Assembly: GCA_034437515.1 (NCBI GenBank)
Contig: DAOTTX010000074.1
Coordinates: forward strand, 1-8,339
Origin: DAOTTX01 sp034437515
Lineage (GTDB): Bacteria; Chloroflexota; Anaerolineae; Aggregatilineales; Phototrophicaceae
DNA: 8,339 nt
Direction: 5' to 3'
The notes beneath the pieces are model-generated. The model ran no database searches, had not been told where the DNA came from, and saw only the letters and a list, made by a program, of their open reading frames with translations. Below, in pieces: positions 1 through 5,901 of the stretch (positions are counted from its first letter, which is position 1; the number at the start of each line of letters is the position of its first letter). A program made the translations under genes and the position numbers.

Positions 1-87
1 CCGCAGGCGGCATTTCCCCCTCGCCCCAGGCCGTAGGCCGGATGTGGGAGAGGGGGACAGCGACGCATGTCGCAGGGGGTGAGGGCA
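1..87. repeat. GC-rich palindromic intergenic repeat
   Basis: A stretch of C-rich then G-rich sequence forms an imperfect inverted repeat: TCCCCCTCGCCCC at 15-27 against TGGGAGAGGGGGA at 45-57, with an inner GGCC/GGCC pair. A second small hairpin, GCGAC/GTCGC, lies at 60-73, followed by a GGGGGTGAGGG tail. The pattern resembles dispersed palindromic intergenic repeats seen in many GC-rich bacteria, including Chloroflexota. Short frames through it are strongly biased in composition and have no convincing start. That it is multi-copy is inferred from the pattern; only one copy is in this window. Confidence 0.45.
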
Positions 88-195
88 GCTTTGACACGTG
101 AGTCATTACAAGTTTGCAACTGTCAAGCGTCTGACAACTTGTTCGTAGTCCCAGTAGCCACACCCATTTCAAAATCTCTACTCCTTAGGTATTTT

Positions 196-230
196 GTGCC
201 GCAAACCTCCACTTGCGGCACTACGTTTTT
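196..230 (+). terminator. Terminator-like hairpin
   Basis: A perfect 9-bp stem, GTGCCGCAA (196-204) with TTGCGGCAC (213-221), closes an 8-base loop and is followed by TACG and then TTTTT at 226-230. The T-run starts four bases after the stem, a little later than ideal. It would end a rightward transcript that enters from upstream of the window. No T-run follows on the other strand. Confidence 0.5.
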
Positions 231-390
231 CGAGGCCGACCAAAGACGTTCACCCCATCTGAAGGTATAATCGGCACCAGTATTCAACGGTGGACGAGGC
301 GATGGGATGCTTTCTTCTTCGAGCCAAATCAAGCAAACGATGCTGACGGTCAATGACGACAAAGAGAACGAACGGTCGAGTGGGCACAGG

Positions 391-396
391 TATAAT
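391..396 (+). promoter_or_regulatory. Candidate -10 box for the methyltransferase gene
   Basis: A perfect TATAAT lies 38 bases before the ATG at 435, implying a leader of roughly 30 bases. There is no good TTGACA match 16-18 bases upstream, so a -35 contact would have to be weak or activator-assisted. A second perfect TATAAT at 266-271, also in an AGGTATAAT context, could be an upstream alternative. Confidence 0.45.
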
Positions 397-434
397 TTCA
401 TCCACACACCGGAGCTAGAACCGGAGCCGCTGCC

Positions 435-1298
435 ATGACGCATTGGGTAATTCCGCGTGAGGCCGTCGCGGAAGTCGCGCTGCTCGATGACGATGACCCG
501 CTTCTGCTGGACTATCAGCAGACGTTGTGGACGCAGCTTTCGTTGTTACGCGCCCGTTGCACCGAAACCGCGCTGAAGACCAATATCGCCGTGCATGGCG
601 CACAAGTGCTTGACCTGGGTTGTGGGGCCGGGTTGCGCTCACGTTATCTGATCGAAAGTGGTGCGGAAGCCGTCACCGCCGTTGATGACGATCCCGACGA
701 ATTGGCTTACGCCCGCGCCCATCACGCGCTGCCCGGCATGGTATATCGCCAGCTTGACGTGCTGGAGCCGCTGCCGTTCACGGCGAAAGCATTCGATGTG
801 ATCTTTGTCGCTGATGGTTTCATCGAGTTTTATACGCCTGCCGTCCTCGACGAAATGCGCCGTGTGTGCAAAGACGACGGACAAATTATCTTTGCGACCA
901 CCAACATCGTACCGTCGGTGCAGTTCGGTTGGGATCGCGCCTTCGCCAGTCGCGTCGAGGCGGCGCGTTGGCAAGCGTTGGGCGCGACGGCCTACGGCGA
1001 CCGCATCGACGCCGGTATGAGCTACGAGGCGCTGTTTTATCGGGCGTGCGCCGTGCTGGGTTTACATCCACAGCATGTTGTCATCGACTATCATGCACCT
1101 TTCGCCACGACCGACCCGTACCCGGCGTTGATCTTACAGAACTTCGCGGCGTTCACCGGGCGGCTGCTGCGACCGTACCTGAGCGATGATGACTGGGTGC
1201 GGCTGCTGGCCTATCATGATCCGCTGAGTGCGCGCTATATGTTGGCACGCGGTCACTTCGCGCAGACGTTAACGCTTGCGAAAAATATACGTTTTTAG
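435..1298 (+). CDS. Class I SAM-dependent methyltransferase
   Basis: Predicted 287-residue soluble methyltransferase that would transfer a methyl group from S-adenosylmethionine; the acceptor cannot be read from sequence. The Rossmann-fold SAM site is clear: motif I VLDLGCGAG at residues 58-66, an acidic strand-2 end VDDDPDEL at 83-90 for the ribose hydroxyls, a QLD motif at 106-108 suited to contact adenine, and a motif II-like hydrophobic strand AFDVIFVADG at 119-128. The family resemblance is to Methyltransf_11/25-type enzymes. The last 100 residues are mostly helical and rich in Tyr, His and Leu, and probably form the acceptor-specific part. The start is supported by GGAG at 423-426, eight bases before the ATG. 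No terminator follows, so transcription may run into the glutaredoxin gene 88 bases downstream. Confidence 0.88.
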   Translation: MTHWVIPREAVAEVALLDDDDPLLLDYQQTLWTQLSLLRARCTETALKTNIAVHGAQVLDLGCGAGLRSRYLIESGAEAVTAVDDDPDELAYARAHHALPGMVYRQLDVLEPLPFTAKAFDVIFVADGFIEFYTPAVLDEMRRVCKDDGQIIFATTNIVPSVQFGWDRAFASRVEAARWQALGATAYGDRIDAGMSYEALFYRACAVLGLHPQHVVIDYHAPFATTDPYPALILQNFAAFTGRLLRPYLSDDDWVRLLAYHDPLSARYMLARGHFAQTLTLAKNIRF

Positions 1299-1332
1299 GC
1301 TTTCGTCAACGGCGAAGGGTGCGGCAAAGCGT

Positions 1333-1338
1333 TATAAT
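1333..1338 (+). promoter_or_regulatory. Candidate -10 box for the glutaredoxin-hydrolase pair
   Basis: A perfect TATAAT (context GTTATAATTA) sits in the 88-base gap after the methyltransferase, about 49 bases before the ATG at 1387. No recognisable -35 element is correctly spaced. If used, the glutaredoxin and hydrolase genes could be expressed apart from the methyltransferase. Confidence 0.45.
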
Positions 1339-1386
1339 TAAAGAAGACTTTTACACGATGCATCGTATGTTGGATTGGAAAAGCAA

Positions 1387-1734
1387 ATGTCGAAAGAGTT
1401 GGTCATGTATTCTCGTAGCTTTGGCTGCCCGTTCGTCTCCATCGCCAAGCGCGTGCTCGAAGAACATAGCGTGCCTTACCGTGAGATTCTTATCGACCAG
1501 GACGAGGCCGCCAAACAGCGCGTGCTGGACTGGACGGGGTTTCTCTCCGTGCCGACGATTGTGGTAGCGGAAAAGGGTGAAAACCTCCCTTACACTACAC
1601 CGGCCCCCCTGCCACCGAAAACCAGCCCACGCGGGATCGACCGGGGGCCGATGATGACCGAAGCAAATATCAAACAGTTGACGGCATGGCTGGTCAAGCA
1701 CCAGTTTATTCAGGAGGAAAACGAGTCCGTATGA
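1387..1734 (+). CDS. Glutaredoxin-like protein with a single cysteine
   Basis: Predicted 115-residue thioredoxin-fold protein. It begins with a short beta strand (residues 4-9) and the active-site motif GCPFVS with Cys14, then a helix, and the cis-proline motif SVPTIV with Pro56, as in glutaredoxins. Cys14 is the only cysteine in the protein. The second active-site position of a dithiol CPYC site is Val17, so any activity would be monothiol: glutathione-linked, Fe-S related, or a sulfenic or peroxide type of chemistry. The usual GG-x-D glutathione motif after the cis-proline is replaced by a proline-rich loop (residues 68-81) and GIDRGPMMTE, so glutathione binding is uncertain. I chose the ATG at 1387, with a GGAAAAG purine run just upstream; an in-frame TTG at 1375 would add four residues. 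The stop overlaps the next gene's start (ATGA), indicating translational coupling. Confidence 0.82.
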   Translation: MSKELVMYSRSFGCPFVSIAKRVLEEHSVPYREILIDQDEAAKQRVLDWTGFLSVPTIVVAEKGENLPYTTPAPLPPKTSPRGIDRGPMMTEANIKQLTAWLVKHQFIQEENESV

Positions 1735-2543
1735 TTCTAAACACAAATACCATCCCCGTGAAGGGACGCACCGTCCGTTATTATGAGGCCGGGGAACCAC
1801 ACCGCAGGGCGCTACTGCTGCTGCACGGTGGCTTCGGCGCGGCGGCGCTCCATTGGGAGGATGTGTCAAGGACGCTCAAAAGCGATTACTATATCATCGC
1901 ACCGGATATGCCCGGTTACGGCGAGACCGAACCCCTGCCGGAAATGACCATCGACGCGATGGTGGACTGGGTGCGCGATCTGTTGGACGCGCTCGGCCTG
2001 GATGACGTGGTGGTGGTGGCGAATTCGTTTTCCGGCTTGATCGGGCGGTTGCTGGCGGTGAAGTATCCCCGTTACGCACCGGTGGTGGTGCTGGTCAATG
2101 GTGGGGTCATCCCTAACATCAGCGGGGTTGCCCGGTTCGTCGCCAAGCTCCCGTTGATCGGCTCGTCGTTGTTTAACCGGATGGCGAAGTCAATGACCAA
2201 ACGCGAAGATCTCGCGCTGGGGATCGGTCAAGAAGAGGTGATGACCGATGCGTTTATGGAAAAAGTGCAGGCAGAGCGTACCGGCCTGGCAAAGATGATG
2301 CGTCTGCTGGCGAGTTCACCCAAGCCGGAAAAGACCGTCCCGCCGGGGCCGGTGCTGCTGCTATGGGGTGAGGACGACGCCATCACGCCGCTGGTTTCTG
2401 GCAAAACAATCAATCAGATCATCCCACATTCACAGCTTGAAGTCATCGCCAACTGCCGCCACATGCCACATATCGAGGAACCGGATATTTTCCTCTGGCA
2501 GTTGCAGAACTTCTTAAATCACCTGGACGGCCCCAAGCTGTGA
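1731..2543 (+). CDS. Alpha/beta-hydrolase fold enzyme
   Basis: Predicted 270-residue cytoplasmic alpha/beta hydrolase; the substrate (ester, lactone, C-C bond or other) cannot be told. Visible landmarks are the oxyanion-hole motif HGG (32-34), the APDMPGYGETEP segment (57-68), the nucleophile elbow ANSFSG with Ser99, the acid in WGEDDAITP (probably Asp216) and the catalytic His244 in CRHMPHIEEP. The elbow has Ala and Ser in the small-residue places instead of the usual Gly-x-Ser-x-Gly. A lid region lies around 130-200. The ATG at 1731 overlaps the glutaredoxin stop by four bases, and AGGAGG at 1712-1717 inside that gene is the probable ribosome site, though 13 bases away is long. A longer in-frame start at 1686 would add 15 unlikely residues. 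It ends one base from the stop of the opposing gene. Confidence 0.88.
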   Translation: MILNTNTIPVKGRTVRYYEAGEPHRRALLLLHGGFGAAALHWEDVSRTLKSDYYIIAPDMPGYGETEPLPEMTIDAMVDWVRDLLDALGLDDVVVVANSFSGLIGRLLAVKYPRYAPVVVLVNGGVIPNISGVARFVAKLPLIGSSLFNRMAKSMTKREDLALGIGQEEVMTDAFMEKVQAERTGLAKMMRLLASSPKPEKTVPPGPVLLLWGEDDAITPLVSGKTINQIIPHSQLEVIANCRHMPHIEEPDIFLWQLQNFLNHLDGPKL

Positions 2544-2544
2544 C

Positions 2545-2979
2545 CTACTGCATGGTGCGTGGGTCAACCTCGGCATCAGCGATATATTCGATGATCCGTT
2601 GAATGGTGCTGATGTTGAAATCACCCTCAAAACGCACCGCTCGGCGCGGTACTTTGAGCGCCCGCAGGTTCAGCAGCATCCTGTGTTCCGGGTCACCGGA
2701 GATAAACATCCCGATGCGATGCCCGGTCTTGAGGTGCAGCATGATCCCATGACGTTCCGCGTTAAGTTCTGTGACACCGGCGATATACGTGGTCGGGATA
2801 ATTGCAGGGTCGTAATGCTTGCGCGTTTGCGGCTGTAAGACGATACGGTGATCGGTCAAAATTCCGTAAAGCGGCGGCACCGTAGAACACCACCGGGAAT
2901 TTGACCACCGGGCAATTTCGACGTTATAGTCGTCAATGAATGTTTCGCCATCAATTAGAAAATGGTCGGCAGTAAGCAC
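2545..2979 (-). CDS. Small hypothetical protein, possible GRAM/PH-like fold
   Basis: Predicted 144-residue soluble protein with no membrane segment or signal peptide. I do not recognise a named family. The central part, LTDHRIVLQPQ (about 41-51), then a short strand-rich stretch and LHLKTGHRIGMFI (about 81-93), alternates beta strands in the way of GRAM/PH-like bacterial proteins, where the motif 'L-T-x-x-R-I-x' is common. The C-terminal part (about 111-140) contains a helix with an Ile-rich face (STIQRIIEYIADAEV). The start is GTG at 2979, chosen because AGGAAGGT lies 11 bases upstream (2991-2998). It faces the hydrolase gene with a one-base gap and shares an AT-rich promoter region with the divergent MOSC gene. 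The fold call is tentative; the existence of the gene is better supported than its function. Confidence 0.7.
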   Translation of the reverse strand: MLTADHFLIDGETFIDDYNVEIARWSNSRWCSTVPPLYGILTDHRIVLQPQTRKHYDPAIIPTTYIAGVTELNAERHGIMLHLKTGHRIGMFISGDPEHRMLLNLRALKVPRRAVRFEGDFNISTIQRIIEYIADAEVDPRTMQ

Positions 2980-3072
2980 GGTAATCTTGCACCTTCCTCG
3001 AACCTCGATGTGTGTTTGTTTCGTGTCTTTATATTCTACGCGAAAATTTACGTTTGTTCCTTGTAACCGACG

Positions 3073-3084
3073 AAGTTATAACTT
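3073..3084. promoter_or_regulatory. Perfect 12-bp palindrome, candidate operator
   Basis: AAGTTATAACTT is exactly self-complementary and ends two bases before the TG of the extended -10 box at 3086-3094. A dimeric regulator bound here would cover the -35 region of the rightward promoter. Its identity as an operator is inferred from position and symmetry only. Confidence 0.35.
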
Positions 3085-3085
3085 T

Positions 3086-3094
3086 TGCTATACT
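3086..3094 (+). promoter_or_regulatory. Extended -10 promoter for the MOSC-Nfu_N pair
   Basis: TGCTATACT matches the extended -10 pattern TGnTATAAT with one mismatch. A transcript starting near 3101 would have a leader of about 90 bases. The only TTGACA-like sequence, TTGTAA at 3061-3066, is 22 bases away and too far for a normal -35, but an extended -10 can work without one. Confidence 0.45.
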
Positions 3095-3120
3095 GGTTCA
3101 TAATTGTTTGTTTGTAGTTT

Positions 3121-3149
3121 TTTACGATTGCTATTAATTCGCATATTAT
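3121..3149 (+). promoter_or_regulatory. Second promoter candidate for the MOSC-Nfu_N pair
   Basis: TTTACG (3121-3126) and TATTAT (3144-3149) are spaced by 17 bases and match the sigma70 hexamers at four of six and five of six positions. A start near 3155 would leave a leader of about 40 bases. It may be an alternative to the extended -10 promoter upstream. Confidence 0.35.
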
Positions 3150-3193
3150 AAAAGGCGAAAGACAAACACAACACAAATTTAGGAGACTGACCT

Positions 3194-3670
3194 ATGCAAG
3201 CGAAAATCACCAGCATCGTCTATACACCGAAAGACATCGAGCCGAAACCCGCCGACCAGTTCGCCCGTCAACCGCTGGACGAGGCCGAACTGGTCGCGGG
3301 ATATGGCATCAAGGACGACCGCAAAGGCGGGCATCCGAAACGCCAGCTCAATGTGATGGCAGCGGAAACGCTCGACCAACTGGAGCGTGAGGGATTTCAG
3401 GTTGCGCCGGGGCAAATGGGCGAGCAGATCATCGTCAGCGGATTGGATGTCGATGTGTTGCCGCAGAACACCCGGCTGCGCTTTGGTGAAACCGCCGTGA
3501 TTGAAGTCATCGAGCCGCGCAACGGTTGCGACCGATTCGAGCATATTCAAGGCTCCCCGGTGAGCGAATCCGCCGGGCGTCTGGGTGTCATCGCACGGGT
3601 CATCAGTGGCGGTGTGGTGCGCCCCGGTGATGCGGTACAGATCATGACCACCGAGGACGCCCATGTCTGA
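3194..3670 (+). CDS. MOSC domain-containing protein
   Basis: Predicted 158-residue, single-domain MOSC protein. MOSC domains occur at the C-end of molybdenum-cofactor sulfurase and in mARC and YiiM-type proteins, and are thought to handle sulfur or the molybdenum cofactor. Family features seen are GIKDDRKGGHPKRQLNVM (38-55), including the conserved Asp-Arg-x-Gly-Gly stretch, a GQMGEQIIVSGLDVDVLP segment (73-90), and EPRNGCDRFE (107-116) with Cys112 at the conserved cysteine place, the only cysteine. The C-end GRLGVIARVISGGVVRPGD (128-146) matches the usual closing 'G-x-V-x-x-G-D' pattern. It is short, with no N-terminal beta-barrel or ferredoxin extension. The start is firm: AGGAGA at 3181-3186, seven to eight bases before the ATG. 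Its 3' end overlaps the next gene by eight bases. Which cofactor or thiol it acts on is unknown. Confidence 0.9.
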   Translation: MQAKITSIVYTPKDIEPKPADQFARQPLDEAELVAGYGIKDDRKGGHPKRQLNVMAAETLDQLEREGFQVAPGQMGEQIIVSGLDVDVLPQNTRLRFGETAVIEVIEPRNGCDRFEHIQGSPVSESAGRLGVIARVISGGVVRPGDAVQIMTTEDAHV

Positions 3671-3944
3671 GTATTTCACCGTCGAAACCGAACCGACCGC
3701 CGACCGGGACACACTGCAAATCATCACCAACCACACCCTCGCCACCGAGGGCGAAGAATACTACGACTCCCCGGCGGCGGGCGAAGAAGGCTCACCGCTG
3801 GCGCAGATGGTCTTCCTCGGTGTGGATGGCATCGCTAAGCTGCGCATCATTGACGATACATTGATCGTTACGCGGGACGGCGACCACCCGTGGGAGCAGA
3901 TCGTCGATGATGTGCGTGACGCGCTGCGCGATTTTTTCCTGTAA
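3663..3944 (+). CDS. Lone Nfu/NifU N-terminal domain protein
   Basis: Predicted 93-residue acidic protein that aligns by eye along its whole length with the Nfu_N domain of Fe-S scaffold proteins: FTVETEPT (5-12), DTLQIITNH (16-24), a DSPAAGEEGSPLAQMVF segment (35-51) with the family's SPLA core, GVDGIAKLRIIDDTLIVTRDGDHPWE (53-78), and a closing helix. The C-terminal CxxC NifU domain that holds the cluster in full Nfu proteins is absent, and there is not one cysteine, so it cannot itself ligate a cluster through thiols. The family's usual Pro-Asn after EPT is Ala-Asp here. GAGGA at 3653-3657, five bases before the ATG, is a good ribosome site. The gene begins inside the MOSC reading frame, so the two are almost certainly co-transcribed. 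An adaptor or client-binding role in sulfur or Fe-S trafficking is inferred. Confidence 0.82.
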   Translation: MSEYFTVETEPTADRDTLQIITNHTLATEGEEYYDSPAAGEEGSPLAQMVFLGVDGIAKLRIIDDTLIVTRDGDHPWEQIVDDVRDALRDFFL

Positions 3945-5798
3945 TTAACACGTCAGCGAGGCCGGGCTGAGATTGACCAACCCACCGCTGGATGTGGTCA
4001 ACTGACCGTTGGAAACGGTCGCCGCCCCGCTGGTATAGGTAATCGTGCCGCTCGGCCCGGTCGCCGTGCGAGTGACAGTCACCGGACCGGCGGTAAAGGT
4101 CGCGGTGACTGTATCACCGGCGAGCGCACCGTTAAAGTTAATGACGATCGCCCCGGCGGAAACGGCACATCCCCATGAGGCGGTCAGCGCGGTTACGGGA
4201 TCATCTGCGCCGACCTCACCCGCGCTGCCACGCAGCATTGGGTAACCGGGGGTCGCGCAGGCCACCTCACCATCGACAAGCGCCTGCACCTGCCAGACGA
4301 ACTCAAAGCCGCCGCCGATGGACTGCTGGTCAAGCACAGCGGTGACGTTGGTCGCCTGTGTCTCACGGATCACGGTACGGCCTTCTTCCAGGTTGGTGAC
4401 GATCAAGCGATAGGCGGTCGCACCGGGGGCGGCATCCCAGAAGAAGGTGTTTTCGCCGTAAGCAAGGCCGCCGCTCGGTGATGTACCCCGGAACGCCGTA
4501 CAATCCACCGATGTGCTGATGCGTGGCGGTTCGGGCGTCAGGTTGGGCAGGCCGATAAAGCCGCTGCCGGGGTTAGGGATGACCAGCTCTTGCCCGACGT
4601 AGACGATGCCCTCGTCAGAGAGATTGTTACGGTCTACGATGGCGGGGAGGCTGGCGTCGTAAAGTGTGCCGATGCTGAACAGCGTTTCCCCGCGTTGCAC
4701 CACATGAATCACTTCCCCGGCGTCACTGGTGCGGACGGTGGCGGTGTCTTCTTCGGCGGCGATAATGGGTTCTTCGACATCCGGCAGCAGGTTCGCCAAT
4801 GCCTCCTGCGCGGCCTGACCGATGCTGGCTTCGGCGGCGGTCGCCGGACGCACCTCGCCCCAGTCGGTAATCGTCCCGTCTTCGTCTATCGTCGCGGTGA
4901 TGGTTTCGCCGGTACGGGCGACCTGCCCGGTACGCACGGCTTCGAGCGTGCCCTCGCGCACGGTAAAGGCGATCTGATCGTCGGCGAGCGTGGTCAGGTC
5001 AATAATGGAGCCGATCCGCACGGCTTCCCCGTTGATTTCCAGTTCTACCTGAAACTGTTCTGGACTCTGCACGGTGACCACGCTGGGGGCCTGGTTGCAT
5101 TCCGGCTCACCAACGCCGGTGCTGAAGTAAAACGCCTGCATCGGTGAACGGCTGGCCTCAGTGAACACGGGCAACGCTTCGACCGCACCCGGCTCGGCGA
5201 TCTCATCCCGGCGCAGCCAACCGAAGAACTCGCCATCGCTGGCTCGTAGCCAGTCACCGCTTTCGTCGATGGCATCGGCTTCGAGCGGTGTCTCTGCCGG
5301 GATCAAAGCGGTTATATTGCTATTGCTCATTGGGGCGCTGCGCAGCACGGCATCGGCTGGCACGGTGACCGCGACCGTATCATCGAGCATAAAAGCGTCC
5401 TCAGCGGTGACGCGGTTCTCGACGGTGGCATCACCGAGCATCAGGAAGGTCACGGCCTGACCGGGCAGCGTGCCGGGGACGTTGGCCTGCACGTTCATCA
5501 CCGCGATGCCCCACTGTTGCTGCACGGCATCCAGCGGTGAGGTGCGGATGGTGCGCAGTTCATCGAGGGCGGCGCGGTCGGTCGGTTGGCTGAAGTAGCC
5601 GATCTCGACCTGAGTCGCGAAGGTTGTATCGACGCGGTCGTAACCATAACAGGCGGTGTTGCGCCCCAAAACACCACAGTTATAGGCGATGTTTTCCAGC
5701 GCAGCTTGGACAAATTCCGGGCAGGTGGGCGGCGGCTGTGCGGCGATACGCGCCCCACACAAGACTAGCATGGCAAAAAACAGCATCCGACGAAGCAT
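3945..5798 (-). CDS. Secreted SH3b/LysM multidomain protein
   Basis: Predicted 617-residue exported protein. An arginine-positive start and hydrophobic MLFFAMLVLC (5-14) make a Sec signal peptide, probably cut near residue 20; Cys14 does not sit in a proper lipobox. Order: a Cys-containing N-terminal domain (24-145; CPEF, NCG, ACYGYD, and VQANVPGTLPGQAVTFLMLGD), an SH3b-like domain (about 147-202; VLRSAP, GDWLRAS, GWLRRDEI), a beta region (245-315), an Ala/Glu-rich linker (320-360), a LysM domain (364-408; VVQRGETLFSIGTLY, VGQELVIP), a fibronectin-like beta domain (430-520), and a Thr/Ser-rich C-terminal domain ending in Cys617. The mature part has eight cysteines, an even number that suits disulfides. 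SH3b and LysM modules suggest peptidoglycan or other glycan binding; no catalytic domain is visible. I prefer the ATG at 5798 (AAGGA at 5809-5813, ten bases away) over the in-frame GTG at 5804, only four bases from it. The stop abuts that of the Nfu_N gene. Confidence 0.88.
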   Translation of the reverse strand: MLRRMLFFAMLVLCGARIAAQPPPTCPEFVQAALENIAYNCGVLGRNTACYGYDRVDTTFATQVEIGYFSQPTDRAALDELRTIRTSPLDAVQQQWGIAVMNVQANVPGTLPGQAVTFLMLGDATVENRVTAEDAFMLDDTVAVTVPADAVLRSAPMSNSNITALIPAETPLEADAIDESGDWLRASDGEFFGWLRRDEIAEPGAVEALPVFTEASRSPMQAFYFSTGVGEPECNQAPSVVTVQSPEQFQVELEINGEAVRIGSIIDLTTLADDQIAFTVREGTLEAVRTGQVARTGETITATIDEDGTITDWGEVRPATAAEASIGQAAQEALANLLPDVEEPIIAAEEDTATVRTSDAGEVIHVVQRGETLFSIGTLYDASLPAIVDRNNLSDEGIVYVGQELVIPNPGSGFIGLPNLTPEPPRISTSVDCTAFRGTSPSGGLAYGENTFFWDAAPGATAYRLIVTNLEEGRTVIRETQATNVTAVLDQQSIGGGFEFVWQVQALVDGEVACATPGYPMLRGSAGEVGADDPVTALTASWGCAVSAGAIVINFNGALAGDTVTATFTAGPVTVTRTATGPSGTITYTSGAATVSNGQLTTSSGGLVNLSPASLTC

Positions 5799-5833
5799 AG
5801 GCACATTATCCTTAGCACTTATTCGTTGTGACT

Positions 5834-5839
5834 ATTCTA
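5834..5839 (-). promoter_or_regulatory. Candidate -10 box for the secreted-protein gene
   Basis: The reverse strand reads TAGAAT (one mismatch to TATAAT) about 35 bases before the ATG at 5798. The region between the tRNA terminator (ends at 5867) and this gene must hold its promoter, since the terminator isolates it from the tRNA. No good -35 is visible; TATAAC at 5845-5850 is an alternative box. Confidence 0.3.
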
Positions 5840-5866
5840 TTGGAGTTATAGGGAGAATGCAGTTGG

Positions 5867-5896
5867 AAAAAAGAAACCCGGCGAGTGTGCCGGGTT
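5867..5896 (-). terminator. Intrinsic terminator of the tRNA-Phe unit
   Basis: On the reverse strand an 8-bp perfect stem, AACCCGGC with GCCGGGTT, closes a 6-base loop and is followed by TCTTTTTT. This is a textbook Rho-independent terminator, beginning five bases after the tRNA 3' end at 5902. Confidence 0.92.
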
Positions 5897-5901
5897 GGTG
5901 T

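Larger units (their letters stand above)
88..434. other. Intergenic region without a supported gene
   Basis: About 350 bases with no convincing coding region. Short open frames on both strands here overlap the terminator-like hairpin and the TATAAT boxes, and their translations show no domain, no good ribosome binding site and low-complexity stretches. Contents: an imperfect inverted repeat around 109-139 (TGTCA/TGACA inside CAAGTT/AACTTG), a hairpin with T-run at 196-230, and TATAAT boxes at 266-271 and 391-396. Confidence 0.6.
2980..3193. promoter_or_regulatory. AT-rich divergent regulatory region
   Basis: This 214-base region between two divergent genes is much richer in A/T from about 3030 to 3180 than the coding sequence around it. 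It contains the leftward AGGAAGGT ribosome site, weak leftward -10-like boxes (TAGAAT at 3033-3038, TATAAC at 3075-3080), a 12-bp palindrome at 3073-3084, two rightward promoter candidates, a 9-base direct repeat TGTTTGTTT at 3013-3021 and 3105-3113, and a CA-rich leader at 3161-3177 before the MOSC gene. Confidence 0.6.

Noticed and set aside
67..270. Rightward 67-codon open frame
   Set aside because: It starts inside the palindromic repeat, has no domain and crosses the perfect hairpin at 196-221.
123..443. Leftward 106-codon open frame upstream of and overlapping the methyltransferase start
   Set aside because: Its composition is low-complexity (Gly/Ser then Leu/Ser), it covers the TATAAT boxes and hairpin, and it shows no recognisable domain.
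3179..3745. Leftward 188-codon open frame antisense to the MOSC gene
   Set aside because: The opposite strand encodes clear MOSC and Nfu_N motifs with good ribosome sites; this frame has no motif.
4590..5147. Rightward 185-codon open frame inside the secreted-protein gene
   Set aside because: It is antisense to a well-supported gene with SH3b and LysM domains; its own translation is Gly/Asp/His-rich without a domain, as expected for a shadow frame.
3950..5798. Lipoprotein anchor at Cys14 of the secreted protein
   Set aside because: The residue before the cysteine is Leu, which does not fit the Gly/Ala/Ser required by a lipobox; a normal signal peptidase cut near residue 20 fits better.
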